A stretch of DNA of 64,000 nucleotides from Companilactobacillus heilongjiangensis (GTDB lineage Bacteria > Bacillota > Bacilli > Lactobacillales > Lactobacillaceae), in NCBI RefSeq assembly GCF_000831645.3, contig NZ_CP012559.1:2046001-2110000 (forward strand), in the 5' to 3' direction. Positions 42,939-52,450 of this stretch are shown here, in pieces. A program made the translations under genes and the position numbers. Each line of letters starts with the position of its first letter. Within the stretch, counting starts at the first letter, position 1. A model generated the notes under the pieces. It saw only the letters and a list, made by a program, of their open reading frames with translations, had not been told where the DNA came from and made no database searches.

Positions 42939-44099
42939 TCCAATACTGCTACTTGCTAAAAGAGTTGCCATTTGAATGGTTGCCGGATAGTAGTCTTTTG
43001 TCGACATCTTCCCCGTCAAAACCTTAGTATAACGAACTTTTAACTCTGGATTAGCAACGACTTGTGCTGCATAAGCTACCGGTGTTGTGAAAGCCGCATT
43101 CGTGTAGTCTCCAACTGGATCACCATTCAATTTATAGATGGCCGTAATTTGCTTCTGATCAGCGAAAAATCTGCACATCTTTCTGGCAATTTGCTTACTA
43201 CTTTGACTGTGGTATATCTGATAATCATATGCCACCCGCCAAGGAACTCGACACGCATTGAAACCATACTGATTGTCATGTTCTGAGGCCACTTCTTTAG
43301 CACCAATCTTGCCAGTCTTCAACTTCGAGCCTGTAACTGTTACAAAATCGGCCATTAAACCTGTCTCTTGCTGATCACTCAACCTCTTCAAAACTATCTG
43401 ACTGTTCTGAGCGACTTTAGTCCAACTGCCATCATTGGTATAGCTGGCAAATTTACGGAAATAAGCTGTCATTAAATCTGACGTCCGTACCACTGTTGCA
43501 GACTTTGGACCAGTTGCCCAGTCACCAACTTTTGGCAATTTAGTCGTAGGATTAATTTCTTTTTTCTTAATCGTCGTTAATAACTTTTTAGCCAAACGAT
43601 TGTACTTAATTTCACCCTTACTGCCCCAACGTTCGTCTGCCAAAATCAAAGCATAAGCAATATCTAAATCGCCGTCGGTTGCACTAGTTTTTTCTTCCTT
43701 GGTGCTGGTCATGGCAATCCCTTTATGATTTTGACGCCAAGCCATCAGTGGATTGTCAGAACTAATTTGATGTCTTACATAGTAACGGGTCAACTGGTTA
43801 AATGTTTTTTGACTGCCAAAATCTTGTTGAGCCGCCATAACTGTAATCAACATCCCATAACCCTGTGCTTCAGAAAGTGTCTGATCTTTAGAATTCTTAT
43901 TATTAGTTTTGACAAATTCTTGTTGCTTGTTGCCTCGTAAATAGGCTTTCTTCCAAATCTTATAGTGGTCTTTCACGACTGCAGTACTAACGCTGGACGT
44001 ACTACGAGGCGAATAAGTATTGTATATTGCTATACCAATTGCCAAGGCGACCAAAATAATTAGGCCACTGATCATCCATTGATACTTATGACGTTTCAT
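42933..44099 (-). CDS. Glycoside hydrolase family 8 (EPS-associated)
   Basis: 388 residues from ATG 44099 (GGAGG 8 bp upstream, inside the overlap with the preceding gene). One N-terminal anchor (QWMISGLIILVALAIGIAIY), so extracytoplasmic. GH8 motifs: general acid Glu77 in LSEAQGYGML, DGDLD in ATDGDLDIAYAL (~141-152), and NACRVPWRVAYDY (~275-287). GH8 enzymes partner glycan synthases (BcsZ with cellulose, PssZ in Listeria) and cut beta-1,4-linked chains. It follows the synthase gene in the operon, suggesting chain trimming or release. Confidence 0.9.
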   Translation of the reverse strand: MKRHKYQWMISGLIILVALAIGIAIYNTYSPRSTSSVSTAVVKDHYKIWKKAYLRGNKQQEFVKTNNKNSKDQTLSEAQGYGMLITVMAAQQDFGSQKTFNQLTRYYVRHQISSDNPLMAWRQNHKGIAMTSTKEEKTSATDGDLDIAYALILADERWGSKGEIKYNRLAKKLLTTIKKKEINPTTKLPKVGDWATGPKSATVVRTSDLMTAYFRKFASYTNDGSWTKVAQNSQIVLKRLSDQQETGLMADFVTVTGSKLKTGKIGAKEVASEHDNQYGFNACRVPWRVAYDYQIYHSQSSKQIARKMCRFFADQKQITAIYKLNGDPVGDYTNAAFTTPVAYAAQVVANPELKVRYTKVLTGKMSTKDYYPATIQMATLLASSSIGK

Positions 44100-44113
44100 T
44101 TTGCCAGCCTCCA

Positions 44114-45412
44114 TCAAAATCTCTGAGTCTTATACCACTTCGTCTGCTTTTTCCCAGTTAGCTTGTCCCGCAACATGTCGTAAATTGCCACGATTGAGAC
44201 GACCACAAAGAGTTGTGCATACGTAAAGTACGAAATTAGTGTGTAAAAAAAGTTTGTTACTGTCGCTTGACCATAATCGCTGGCCAAAGCAATGTTCATT
44301 TGCAACAAATACAAGAAGAACATCAACAGCCAGTTAATCATGAATAACACTGACAACGGTGCCCCTAGTGAAACTAATTGATGCATCTGTGGAAAAATCG
44401 TTCGAATGCCACCCAAGCCAATGTTAATCAGAAAAATCACATTCGAAATAATGATGGCCGCATTGAACCAGAAGAAAGTACACAGATAGTAACCAACTTC
44501 CAATTTAATCCGCCAAGGTGTTTTATCAAATAAGTGTTTCATATTATCTAAAATAACCTCGTAGTTACCACGAGCCCAACGTTTCCGTTGATTGTAGTAA
44601 GCAAATAATGTTTCCGGTTCCTGTTGAAAAGCCTCTGCCCTATGAGCCAAAGCAATCAACTTTCCTGCTCGCATCAAACTAAAGGAAATAGCTGTATCCT
44701 CAGTCAGAGCGCCATTATTCCAGCCGCCAATCGACTGAACGATTTTTTTATTAATAATAAAGTTAGTACCGGGAATTCGGCCAATCTTAAATAATTGCCA
44801 CAAGCCAGTATGTTGAATTCTTTGCGTATTAACGATTTCCAAATTAATACAACGTGACAAAAAATTCTGTTGATAGTTCCGGGTCTTATTACGACCAAAG
44901 GCAGCCGCATAACGCTCGGGATTTTCCAAAACTTTTTGAATCAAGAAATACAGCGCATTCTTTTCTGGTGCTGCATCAGCGTCATATACGCCCAAGTATT
45001 CACCGGTTGAAATTTTCAGCGCATCGTTTAGAACGCCAGCTTTTCCACCGCTACCAGTCCGTTCAATCACTCGGAAATTATTGTTGAAATACACCGACAT
45101 CGCCATTAATTCTCGAACTCGGTTCGCCGTTTTATCGTTACAATTATCGGCATAAACTAGCAATTCAACTCTATCCTTGGGATAATTTAAATTCAAAATA
45201 GCTTTAACGGTATCTTGAATAACAAGTTCCTCATTGTGAGCTGGTACGACAAGCGTTACTTTCGGATAGCGTTTCAAAGGTGGCAAATTATCAATATCGG
45301 TATGCTGCATGTGCTTAAAAATAAAGATAACGCCACCACTAATAGTCACGATAGTCATAACAATCGACAGCCAAATCGTGATAATTGCGATGACATATAA
45401 CCAATCAATCAT
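44114..45412 (-). CDS. Processive family-2 glycosyltransferase (EPS synthase)
   Basis: 432 residues. One or two N-terminal helices, then a GT2 catalytic domain: VVPAHNEE (~55-62), DAD at 144-146, TED at 237-239, QRKRW at 275-279 (QxxRW), followed by about four membrane helices (~310-420). This is the layout of BcsA, IcaA/PgaC and Listeria PssC synthases, but there is no PilZ domain. With GH8 downstream and a GGDEF-like membrane gene upstream it resembles the Pss-type EPS operon. The sugar is not predictable from these motifs alone. Confidence 0.9.
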   Translation of the reverse strand: MIDWLYVIAIITIWLSIVMTIVTISGGVIFIFKHMQHTDIDNLPPLKRYPKVTLVVPAHNEELVIQDTVKAILNLNYPKDRVELLVYADNCNDKTANRVRELMAMSVYFNNNFRVIERTGSGGKAGVLNDALKISTGEYLGVYDADAAPEKNALYFLIQKVLENPERYAAAFGRNKTRNYQQNFLSRCINLEIVNTQRIQHTGLWQLFKIGRIPGTNFIINKKIVQSIGGWNNGALTEDTAISFSLMRAGKLIALAHRAEAFQQEPETLFAYYNQRKRWARGNYEVILDNMKHLFDKTPWRIKLEVGYYLCTFFWFNAAIIISNVIFLINIGLGGIRTIFPQMHQLVSLGAPLSVLFMINWLLMFFLYLLQMNIALASDYGQATVTNFFYTLISYFTYAQLFVVVSIVAIYDMLRDKLTGKKQTKWYKTQRF

Positions 45413-45557
45413 GACGTTTGTCCTCCGTATTGAAGCAGCGGATAGTCTTTTTAAAAATTATCCACCAGCAAATTGACAACACCAATACGACGATGCCAAA
45501 CGAAATTGTCACGATCAAACTAACCGGAAAGAGCCATGCAAAACTTCCTAATCCCAT
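45405..45557 (-). CDS. 50-residue membrane protein of the EPS synthase operon
   Basis: ATG 45557 is preceded by AGGAAGTG. It reads MGLGSFAWLFPVSLIVTISF, then a second hydrophobic run (VVLVLSICWWIIF) and a charged end (KKTIRCFNTEDKRHD); its TGA overlaps the synthase ATG (ATGATTGA). It is too short for a standard ORF cut-off but is tightly coupled on both sides (11 bp after the GGDEF-like gene). Small accessory subunits of this kind accompany PgaC/BcsA synthases. No family assigned. Confidence 0.7.
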   Translation of the reverse strand: MGLGSFAWLFPVSLIVTISFGIVVLVLSICWWIIFKKTIRCFNTEDKRHD

Positions 45558-45568
45558 TTGATCACTTC

Positions 45569-46435
45569 CTATAAGTATTCTTTAACAATATCAGTCTCAG
45601 CGCTACGCTCTAATTGTGCCAGCGTATCTTCAACGTTACGGTTCTTAACCCTATCTTGTGACGAGTACGTAATTTGTCCCATCCGCAATACCAAGGCATT
45701 ACGGGCTAAACCAAACTTTTCAGCAATGTCATCGATATGGTCTTTAATCTTCTTTTTCATGATTGGGGCGTTATCTGTCCCCAACATTGGCGAGAGAATT
45801 ACGAACCGACCAGTCCCAATATAGTAAAGACTATCAGTCGTAAATAACATCCCCATCAAATGTTCCGCAGTTGTTCGTAACAACTCATTGAACCGTTGCT
45901 TGCCTAAGAAATTAATAATACTTTCCAAAAAGTCGATTTTAACCATCGTCAAAGTGAAACGATAATCTTCTTCATGGTAGAAAACCAATTTCAATTCTCG
46001 AGCCACCGCAATATTCAAGGCACGCTCATTCAGAGCCCCGGTTACGAATTCCAAATCAGGCTTATTTTGCTGCAACTGTTCCAACTCTTGTGACAAAGCT
46101 CTACGTTTCAAAAGCTGATGGTACAACAGATACATCCCATAAGTTGTTATCGGCGTAATCGTCAATAAAGCAATTGCTGGCCAAAAATACATCATCCGTG
46201 TGTATGGCAACACCAGCATAAAACCGCCGGCACACATGCTAACAAACGACAAGACACTGCCCAAAATAATATATGTACTATGTCCCAAAACCAGTCCCAG
46301 GATAAATACTCCCGATACGATTAGAAAGTTTATCCACGATCCATCAATAACACTCAAATAAAGTAACGTGTATTGGTAGACCAAGATTAAAACCATACCG
46401 ATAAAAATTAGATTATCAACAGATTTTTCTTTCAT
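45569..46435 (-). CDS. Membrane protein with degenerate GGDEF domain
   Basis: 288 residues from ATG 46435 (GAGGAAG 5-6 bp upstream; an earlier ATG at 46474 lacks a site). Residues ~8-110 hold about four to five membrane helices; residues ~125-285 resemble a GGDEF fold: DLEFVTGALNERAL matches D-x-LTGL-x-NR, but the signature GGDEF reads GTGRF at 207-211. So it cannot be an active diguanylate cyclase. It heads an EPS operon, where active family members would supply or sense c-di-GMP. A receptor or scaffolding role is likely. Confidence 0.78.
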   Translation of the reverse strand: MKEKSVDNLIFIGMVLILVYQYTLLYLSVIDGSWINFLIVSGVFILGLVLGHSTYIILGSVLSFVSMCAGGFMLVLPYTRMMYFWPAIALLTITPITTYGMYLLYHQLLKRRALSQELEQLQQNKPDLEFVTGALNERALNIAVARELKLVFYHEEDYRFTLTMVKIDFLESIINFLGKQRFNELLRTTAEHLMGMLFTTDSLYYIGTGRFVILSPMLGTDNAPIMKKKIKDHIDDIAEKFGLARNALVLRMGQITYSSQDRVKNRNVEDTLAQLERSAETDIVKEYL

Positions 46436-46717
46436 AAGTTCTTCCTCAATATATTCATGATATCTCCCCATCATTCTACTTATAATTCACATAGCTGTGT
46501 GCACTTTTTTGTAATTCTTTTCAAAAATATTTTTATAGTTTTTTTAGATAACTGACAGACAAATATCGTGGAAATAATTTCTATTTATGGTGATCAATCT
46601 AGCACCAATTGGCAGATTTACAACTATTTAGACACACAGATAAATTAAGCATGTCTTACCAATACCTAAATCATTCTCAAATTTGATTGTAATTATAAGT
46701 AACGTACAGATAACCTA
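46436..46717. other. AT-rich intergenic spacer
   Basis: Presumably holds the promoter of the EPS synthase operon. I could not fix one with confidence, and there are no other structures before repeat element L. Confidence 0.4.
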
Positions 46718-46897
46718 GCCAGTGGATGCCCGTGATTTTGCCTGCTGTGGTAGTGGAGTTGGGGCTTTAGCCCTTACTCCACAGGGCGAGTTTTGAGATT
46801 CGCGCACTTGGCGAAGCTCAAAATCGAGGTTCGAGACCGCCTTTTGGATCGGACCGGTCCTCATAGCAGGCAAAAATCACGGGCATCCGCTGGCGGC
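46718..46897 (+). repeat. Family-1 cloverleaf element, copy L
   Basis: Outer arms GTGGATGCCCGTGATTTTGC and GCAAAAATCACGGGCATCC. Hairpin 1 is GTGGAGTTGGGGC / GCCCTTACTCCAC, fully paired where other copies have a C-A mismatch. Hairpin 2 is TTTTGAGATTCGCG / GCGAAGCTCAAAA. It lies between the EPS cluster end and the EPS synthase operon. Confidence 0.88.
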
Positions 46898-46912
46898 ATT
46901 ATTTCAAAAAAA

Positions 46913-46947
46913 CAAAAGGGATGTGAAATTATCACATCTCTTTTTTA
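46913..46947 (-). terminator. Terminator of the Wzx/Wzy EPS cluster
   Basis: Minus strand AGAGATGTGATAATTTCACATCCC followed by TTTTGTTTTTTT, stem GATGTGA/TCACATC. It reaches the stop of the LCP gene. Confidence 0.85.
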
Positions 46948-47901
46948 ACGATATTCAATATTTCCGGTTGGTGCTGGATCAAGTCCTAAGTTGTCACGAA
47001 TTTGATCAGTTACTCGTTGCAATTCATATTGATCCACAACTTCCATATCCTGCTCATCAATTTCAGTACTCTCACCTTGTAAATGAGTTTGACTGATTTC
47101 CTTACGAGCTAGATGGTACTTCTGAGTAATATTCTTGAAGTCCTCAAACGTCATATCTGTCTGTGTCTGATCTGACAATGAATCCACAAAGTCCTGATTC
47201 AACAAAGTTGCCATTGATGTACTCTTCAAAACCAAAGCTGTTAGAACTGCACGTTGTCTCGATTGACGGCCGTAATCTAAATTAGGGTCCTCATGTCGCA
47301 TACGTGTATAAGCTAAAGCCTTTTTACCGTCCATCAACGTCTTATGGTCTTTCTTGAAACTGTAACCTTCGTATTCAAAATCCATTGTTGGCGTAACTTG
47401 TACCCCATTTACCTCATCAATAACTTTTTCCATACCACCCATATTGATCAAAATATAGAAATCAATTGGAATATTTAAAAGTTTCTGCACAGCTGTAATG
47501 GCCATTTTTGTCTGTCCCATTGAATAAGCTGCATTTATTTTTGATGGTCGACCGTAACCTGGAATATTCACTGCGGTATCACGAGGAATACTCGTAATTG
47601 TCGTCTTATGTTTATTCGGTTGTAGCGTTATAACCATCATGCTATCTGTCCGACCACGGTCATTTCGTCCCAAAGCCCCAGTATCAGTACCCATTAGGAG
47701 AATTGAAATTGGTCGTTTATTTTTTAACTGATCTGCACCATTGCGTTGCTTTACCACACCTGAGTCGTGATAAGTGCTGTCAATCGCCTTCTTTACACCA
47801 CGATATCGGGTCATACCATAGGCAGTTCCGCCAAAGATTAAAAACAAAATGAAAATAATCAAGGTATATCCCAAAACGTGTCTTTTAGTTTTCTTTTGCA
47901 T
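46945..47901 (-). CDS. LytR-CpsA-Psr (LCP) family glycopolymer transferase
   Basis: 318 residues. N-terminal membrane anchor (VLGYTLIIFILFLIFGG), then the LCP domain: SILLMGTDTGALGRNDRGR (~66-84), ITSIPRDTAVNIPGYG (~98-113), KINAAYSMGQ, and LAYTRMRHEDPNLDYGRQSR with the conserved arginines that bind polyprenyl pyrophosphate. LCP enzymes ligate EPS/capsule or teichoic acid to peptidoglycan outside the membrane. It overlaps the flippase gene by 17 bp and closes the EPS cluster, so it likely attaches the finished polymer to the wall. Confidence 0.93.
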   Translation of the reverse strand: MQKKTKRHVLGYTLIIFILFLIFGGTAYGMTRYRGVKKAIDSTYHDSGVVKQRNGADQLKNKRPISILLMGTDTGALGRNDRGRTDSMMVITLQPNKHKTTITSIPRDTAVNIPGYGRPSKINAAYSMGQTKMAITAVQKLLNIPIDFYILINMGGMEKVIDEVNGVQVTPTMDFEYEGYSFKKDHKTLMDGKKALAYTRMRHEDPNLDYGRQSRQRAVLTALVLKSTSMATLLNQDFVDSLSDQTQTDMTFEDFKNITQKYHLARKEISQTHLQGESTEIDEQDMEVVDQYELQRVTDQIRDNLGLDPAPTGNIEYR

Positions 47902-49312
47902 GTCTCAATTTTCCCCTCAACTTATTCACTAATTCGACTTTCAAAAATACTAACAATATTAGATAAAATACTATCCCTATTAAGATTTCGCCCGCTAAGG
48001 CCAACCAATTTTCTGCCCAAACGATGTCCAAGCAATAAACCAGTCCAAACATCCCCAAACCTGCCAATAGATACTTGTGAATATCGGTGAAAAGCTTGCG
48101 ATAACTAATTTGCTTACGAACACTCCACAACTGGTATCCGGTCACTGCCACTTCGGAAATAACTGTGGCAATGGCCGCTCCGACTGCACCATACGCCATA
48201 ATTAACGGAATATTGACAATCAGATTAACTATGGCGCCGACTACTACCGAGATGGTGAAGGCCTTATTCTGCTTCGTTGGCAATAAATACTGCAATCCTA
48301 AAGCATTGCTCCAAGCAATCAATAGGATAACGACCGCTTCAATCATCATAATCGGCACTACGCTGATGAATTGCTGGGTGAAGAATAATGGTACAAATTT
48401 GGAAGTAACTGCCGCTAAACCAAATGTCATTGGTACGGATAACGCCGTTACAAAGGCAAAACTTTGATACAGACATTCACGCGTTTTCTCATGTTCTCCT
48501 TTAGCAAAAGCATGGGCAACGTGTGGTAACATCACTGTTCCGGTCGCTGTAACAACAGCCAAAACTACTTTGATCATCTTGTCTGACTGGTCAAAATAAC
48601 CAGCTGCTTGGATTGAAGTCATCGCACCCAACATAGTTTTATTCAAAACAAGATAAATCTGAGTTGCAATTTGGGGAATAAACAAGACAGCCGCTGGCCA
48701 AAAGTGCTTGCCTAACTGCAATGTCTTGAATGATACTTTCCCTAAATATTTGGACAAACTGGGAAATAATAACAAGTTTCCTAGTAACAATGACAGCGAC
48801 AAAATCAAAATATAAATCGCCAAGTCATTGGTCGTTTTGACAAAAATGAAAATACTTATCAATGTCAAAATTCTGATAACTAGGTTTCTGAGAACTGTCA
48901 CCGCAAAGTTTTCCACGCCCATGAAGAACCAAGAAATATCAAACGCTGCTGCCAATAGTGATACGGCTTGTGCTAAGTAAAAGACTTTATACTCCGGAGT
49001 CAAGAGGATAAACAGTCCAAAAGCCAAACAAGCTAACAAAATCATCCCTAATCTCAAGAGAAAAATTTCGTAGAAAGTTTTGGTCAATTTAGCTTGATTA
49101 TCTCTGACAAAAGCAATTTGGCGATTACCATACAAGCTGACACCGATACTTCCAAACAAGATAAAGTATTGAACGATAGAATTGGTATATGCGTTGATCC
49201 CCACTCCTTTTGGACCCAAAACACGAGCTAAATATGGAGTCGTTATTAAAGGCACTATCAAAATAAACACTTGATAAGAAGCATTGTAGAGATAGTTTTT
49301 AACAACACGCAT
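47885..49312 (-). CDS. wzx: Oligosaccharide flippase (Wzx family)
   Basis: 475 residues with about 12-14 membrane segments of the MOP superfamily. N-terminal NYLYNASYQVFILIVPLITT, then PYLARVLGPKGVGINAYTNS (~28-48), the Polysacc_synt signature. It flips the undecaprenyl-PP repeat unit across the membrane. GGAG precedes ATG 49312; 5 bp separate it from glf. The cluster also holds a Wzy-like polymerase, consistent with Wzx/Wzy assembly. Confidence 0.92.
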   Translation of the reverse strand: MRVVKNYLYNASYQVFILIVPLITTPYLARVLGPKGVGINAYTNSIVQYFILFGSIGVSLYGNRQIAFVRDNQAKLTKTFYEIFLLRLGMILLACLAFGLFILLTPEYKVFYLAQAVSLLAAAFDISWFFMGVENFAVTVLRNLVIRILTLISIFIFVKTTNDLAIYILILSLSLLLGNLLLFPSLSKYLGKVSFKTLQLGKHFWPAAVLFIPQIATQIYLVLNKTMLGAMTSIQAAGYFDQSDKMIKVVLAVVTATGTVMLPHVAHAFAKGEHEKTRECLYQSFAFVTALSVPMTFGLAAVTSKFVPLFFTQQFISVVPIMMIEAVVILLIAWSNALGLQYLLPTKQNKAFTISVVVGAIVNLIVNIPLIMAYGAVGAAIATVISEVAVTGYQLWSVRKQISYRKLFTDIHKYLLAGLGMFGLVYCLDIVWAENWLALAGEILIGIVFYLILLVFLKVELVNKLRGKLRHAKEN

Positions 49313-49317
49313 ATAAT

Positions 49318-50433
49318 TTATTCTCCAAATTCATCTTTTACGACTTGTAAAGCAGCGGCAATTGTTTGATCCATATTGTAGTAACGATACTGCCCTAAAC
49401 GCCCGCCGAAGAATACTTGTGGATAATCAGCTTGTGCCAATTGTACGTATTCAGCGTATAGTTCCTGATTACGTTGATTGTTAACTGGATAATATGGATC
49501 ATCTCCACGTTGCCAAACTTCAGGATATTCACGTGTAATAACAGTCTTATTAGGGTCGCCTTTTCCAAATTCAAAATGCTTATGTTCAATGATTCTGGTA
49601 AAAGGAGTTTTGGCATCGGTATAGTTAACAACCGCATTGCCCTGATAATTATCTTGATTCAAAATTTCAGTTTCAAAACGAAGACTCCGATATTCCAATT
49701 CACCCAATCGATAATTGAAGAACTGATCGATCATCCCTGTATAAATAATTTTGGCGTCAGATTGTAAATATTCTTCACGATGACTGAAGAAATCAGAATT
49801 AAGTTCGACTTCAATCAAGTCATGATCTAAGAGTTTTTCAATAATCTTCGTATAACCACCGACAGGAATCCCTTGATATGGGTCGTTGAAATAGTTGTTA
49901 TCGTATGTGAAACGAACTGGCAAACGACGAATGATAAAGGCTGGTAAATCCTTAGCTGACTTACCCCACTGCTTTTCGGTGTAACCCTTAACTAATTTTT
50001 GATAAACGTCTGGTCCAATCAACGAAATAGCTTGTTCTTCCAAGTTCTTAGGCTCACCATCCAAGTTAAACAGCTGCTTTTGTTCAGCAATTTTGGCCTG
50101 AGCTTCAGCCGGAGTAATCACGCCCCAGAGCTTGTTGAAAGTATTCATATTAAAAGGTAGATTATAAATTTCACCATTATAATTGGCGATTGGACTATTA
50201 ATATAATTGTTAAAGTCAGCGAATTGGTTCACGTAATCCCAAATTTCTTTCATATTCGTATGGAAAATGTGGGCACCATATTGGTGAACCTGAATCCCAG
50301 CAACTTCTTTGGTATAAATATTGCCACCAATGTGGGATCTCTTTTCGATAACTTTAACTGAATGGCCTTTTTTGGCAGCTTCATGTGCAAAAACTGCTCC
50401 AAAAAGTCCTGAGCCAACTACTAAATAATTCAT
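49318..50433 (-). CDS. glf: UDP-galactopyranose mutase
   Basis: 371 residues, normal length. FAD-binding loop VGSGLFGAVFAHEAAKKG at residues ~6-23, followed by EKRSHIGGNIYT; further GLF motifs are HQYGAHIFHTN (~52-62), KGYTEKQWGKSAKDLP (~148-163), RFTYDNNYFND and GGRLGQYRYYNMD near the end (~345-357). It converts UDP-galactopyranose to UDP-galactofuranose, so the EPS repeat unit should contain galactofuranose. AAGGAAG precedes ATG 50433, which overlaps the polymerase stop. Confidence 0.97.
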   Translation of the reverse strand: MNYLVVGSGLFGAVFAHEAAKKGHSVKVIEKRSHIGGNIYTKEVAGIQVHQYGAHIFHTNMKEIWDYVNQFADFNNYINSPIANYNGEIYNLPFNMNTFNKLWGVITPAEAQAKIAEQKQLFNLDGEPKNLEEQAISLIGPDVYQKLVKGYTEKQWGKSAKDLPAFIIRRLPVRFTYDNNYFNDPYQGIPVGGYTKIIEKLLDHDLIEVELNSDFFSHREEYLQSDAKIIYTGMIDQFFNYRLGELEYRSLRFETEILNQDNYQGNAVVNYTDAKTPFTRIIEHKHFEFGKGDPNKTVITREYPEVWQRGDDPYYPVNNQRNQELYAEYVQLAQADYPQVFFGGRLGQYRYYNMDQTIAAALQVVKDEFGE

Positions 50434-51578
50434 TAGACACTTCCTTGGGTTAAATTTTTTCGTTTAAAACATTCGGTGAATAAGATTAGGAAAAACGGAT
50501 TATAAGCTAATTCAAGCATGTGATTTTCAATCGCCCCGGAAATAAAAATGACCAAGAGAATCACTAGCAAATATCGGTCGGTCGTTTTTTTGACCATCAT
50601 GGAAATAATCAGGATTGTGACAACCAAGCTGACCACGCCGTACATCAATAACAGCCGTAAATACGAAGAATCGATGAAAACGTACTTGCTGAAGAGTGCA
50701 TTAAAGTTCAAACCAGTCGGTCCACCTAAGCCATTTTGGAGAATGTTGCTACCAAAGGCGTGGATACCATATTCGTGGATAACCTCGTTCACAATTGAAA
50801 AACGTCCTGACAACAGATGATTCAAAAGATTTAGAAATTGGCTGCCAGGATTGTAAATATATGTTAAAAAAATCATCACCGTAGCACCGATAATTGGAGC
50901 TAACCACGTAATTTTTTGTAGATAATTCTTTCTATCCCATTTAGCGAGATACATGCCGATTGCCAACAACAAACTACAGATGAAATTCAAGCGAGCGTTG
51001 GTCTGGAGATAAACCCAGTAACTAATCCCCACCATGAACAAAAAATCTTTCCAATTGAACTTATCCTTACGTAGATACGCTAAACTGGCGAGAATATAAA
51101 ACACGTGCGCCGCAAAGTCGGTTGGATAAATGATGCCCAATGATACCCGTGACAGACCATCGCGGAAATAGACATAATTGGGAATCACGCCCTTAAGCGC
51201 TGAGAAAATAATCAGAACCATCAGGCCTACTGAGATAAATAAATAAATTTTATTGATCAGCTCGCCATTAACATTGCGACTGGAAATCATGAAGATAAAC
51301 ATTGAAACCAACGACGTACTTTGTGATTGTCGCCACGAAAGAACCAGAATCACTAATATTACTACGTAAAGTCCCAGTTCTTTGACACGGTATTCATTCA
51401 AAAAGACTTTCAAAATGAACAGTCCGAGGGCAAACGCCACCACTATTTTGTTCATAGCATCAGTTGGTAATAATTCATTAAACGCTGACGAGTTGACGAT
51501 TCCTGTTATCAAAACTAAGACGTAACCGAAAATAAAGAGCCAACCGTCAAATTTTTGTAATTGTTTTTTTGTTAACAT
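50433..51578 (-). CDS. wzy: EPS polymerase (Wzy-like)
   Basis: 381 residues with about 10-11 membrane helices and a large extracytoplasmic loop in the second half (~250-310, FLNLLNHLLSGRFSIVNEVI, then HEYGIHAFGSNILQNG). This hydrophobic profile with a LLSGR...G..PFG-like loop is typical of Wzy-type polymerases, which have little sequence conservation. It overlaps the preceding GT2 gene by 7 bp with no strong ribosome site, implying translational coupling. The assignment rests on topology and position in the cluster. Confidence 0.8.
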   Translation of the reverse strand: MLTKKQLQKFDGWLFIFGYVLVLITGIVNSSAFNELLPTDAMNKIVVAFALGLFILKVFLNEYRVKELGLYVVILVILVLSWRQSQSTSLVSMFIFMISSRNVNGELINKIYLFISVGLMVLIIFSALKGVIPNYVYFRDGLSRVSLGIIYPTDFAAHVFYILASLAYLRKDKFNWKDFLFMVGISYWVYLQTNARLNFICSLLLAIGMYLAKWDRKNYLQKITWLAPIIGATVMIFLTYIYNPGSQFLNLLNHLLSGRFSIVNEVIHEYGIHAFGSNILQNGLGGPTGLNFNALFSKYVFIDSSYLRLLLMYGVVSLVVTILIISMMVKKTTDRYLLVILLVIFISGAIENHMLELAYNPFFLILFTECFKRKNLTQGSV

Positions 51579-52438
51579 TGTTCAATTTTCGGATTAAACG
51601 TTAAGCCTGCTAGGGTTCCTTTGCATAAAACGCTTAGTTTCAAACGCTTAAATTCATTCTCTGAAAACATGATGCGAAAGCCCCAAACAATCCGTCCGCA
51701 CAGTGCTCGCATAACTGGTACAATCCCTTTTTGACGATTCAAATACAGACGATTGCGGTAGTTATAAAAGTAACGTTGAATCCGACCTTGATTGGAATTT
51801 TCGCCGAGGATATTGATGCCGACGTTTTCACCCATCTTGTGTAAAATCCGTGCATTCATAACTTGAATACCTAGAAAACCTTGGTGGATAACGCGATTGG
51901 TATACTCGACATCGTCACCCCAGATGAAAAAGTCTTTAATTGGATAACCAGTTTTTTTGATAGCCTGACGTGAGAACATCACAGCTACAAATGATGCTTC
52001 TTCAACGCAACGAATCTTTGAATCAGTCGGTTGATTTCTAGCCAAAACTGGTAAATTCATCTTTGCCAAAGTACCGTCAGTCCAATACACTTGCCCGATA
52101 GCAAAACCGATTTTACTGTTGTCAGCCAACGTATTGCCGAGTAACTCGAGCGCGCCCGGTTCAGGAATCGTGTCGTCATCCATGATCCAAACATAATCAC
52201 TCTCACTGTTCTCGATAAACTGCTTCATACCAACGTTAAAACCACCGGCACCGCCAACATTTTCTTCCAAATTAATTGCTTGAACACTTGGCAGCTTTTT
52301 AAGATAATCCTTAGTTCCATCGGTACTTGCATTGTTGATTACAAAGATATTGTTTAGATCAAAAGTGCTTAAGGCCTCCAGACATTCTTTCAACTTATCA
52401 AGTCGATTAAACGTGACCACTACAGCATCGATTTTCAA
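51572..52438 (-). CDS. Family-2 glycosyltransferase, probably galactofuranosyl- or rhamnosyl-transferase
   Basis: 288 residues. GT-A fold: AVVVTFNRLDKLKECLEAL (~5-23), NNASTDGTKDYL, LEENVGGAGGFNVGMKQF (~58-75), and DDD at 87-90 (WIMDDDTIP). The NxGGxGGF block is typical of GlfT-like and rhamnosyl GT2 enzymes, and glf two genes downstream suggests UDP-galactofuranose as donor (inference). Start is TTG 52438 with AGGAGG 8 bp upstream. Cytoplasmic, acting on a lipid-linked acceptor. Confidence 0.88.
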   Translation of the reverse strand: MKIDAVVVTFNRLDKLKECLEALSTFDLNNIFVINNASTDGTKDYLKKLPSVQAINLEENVGGAGGFNVGMKQFIENSESDYVWIMDDDTIPEPGALELLGNTLADNSKIGFAIGQVYWTDGTLAKMNLPVLARNQPTDSKIRCVEEASFVAVMFSRQAIKKTGYPIKDFFIWGDDVEYTNRVIHQGFLGIQVMNARILHKMGENVGINILGENSNQGRIQRYFYNYRNRLYLNRQKGIVPVMRALCGRIVWGFRIMFSENEFKRLKLSVLCKGTLAGLTFNPKIEQC

Positions 52439-52450
52439 AGGCAGTTCCTC

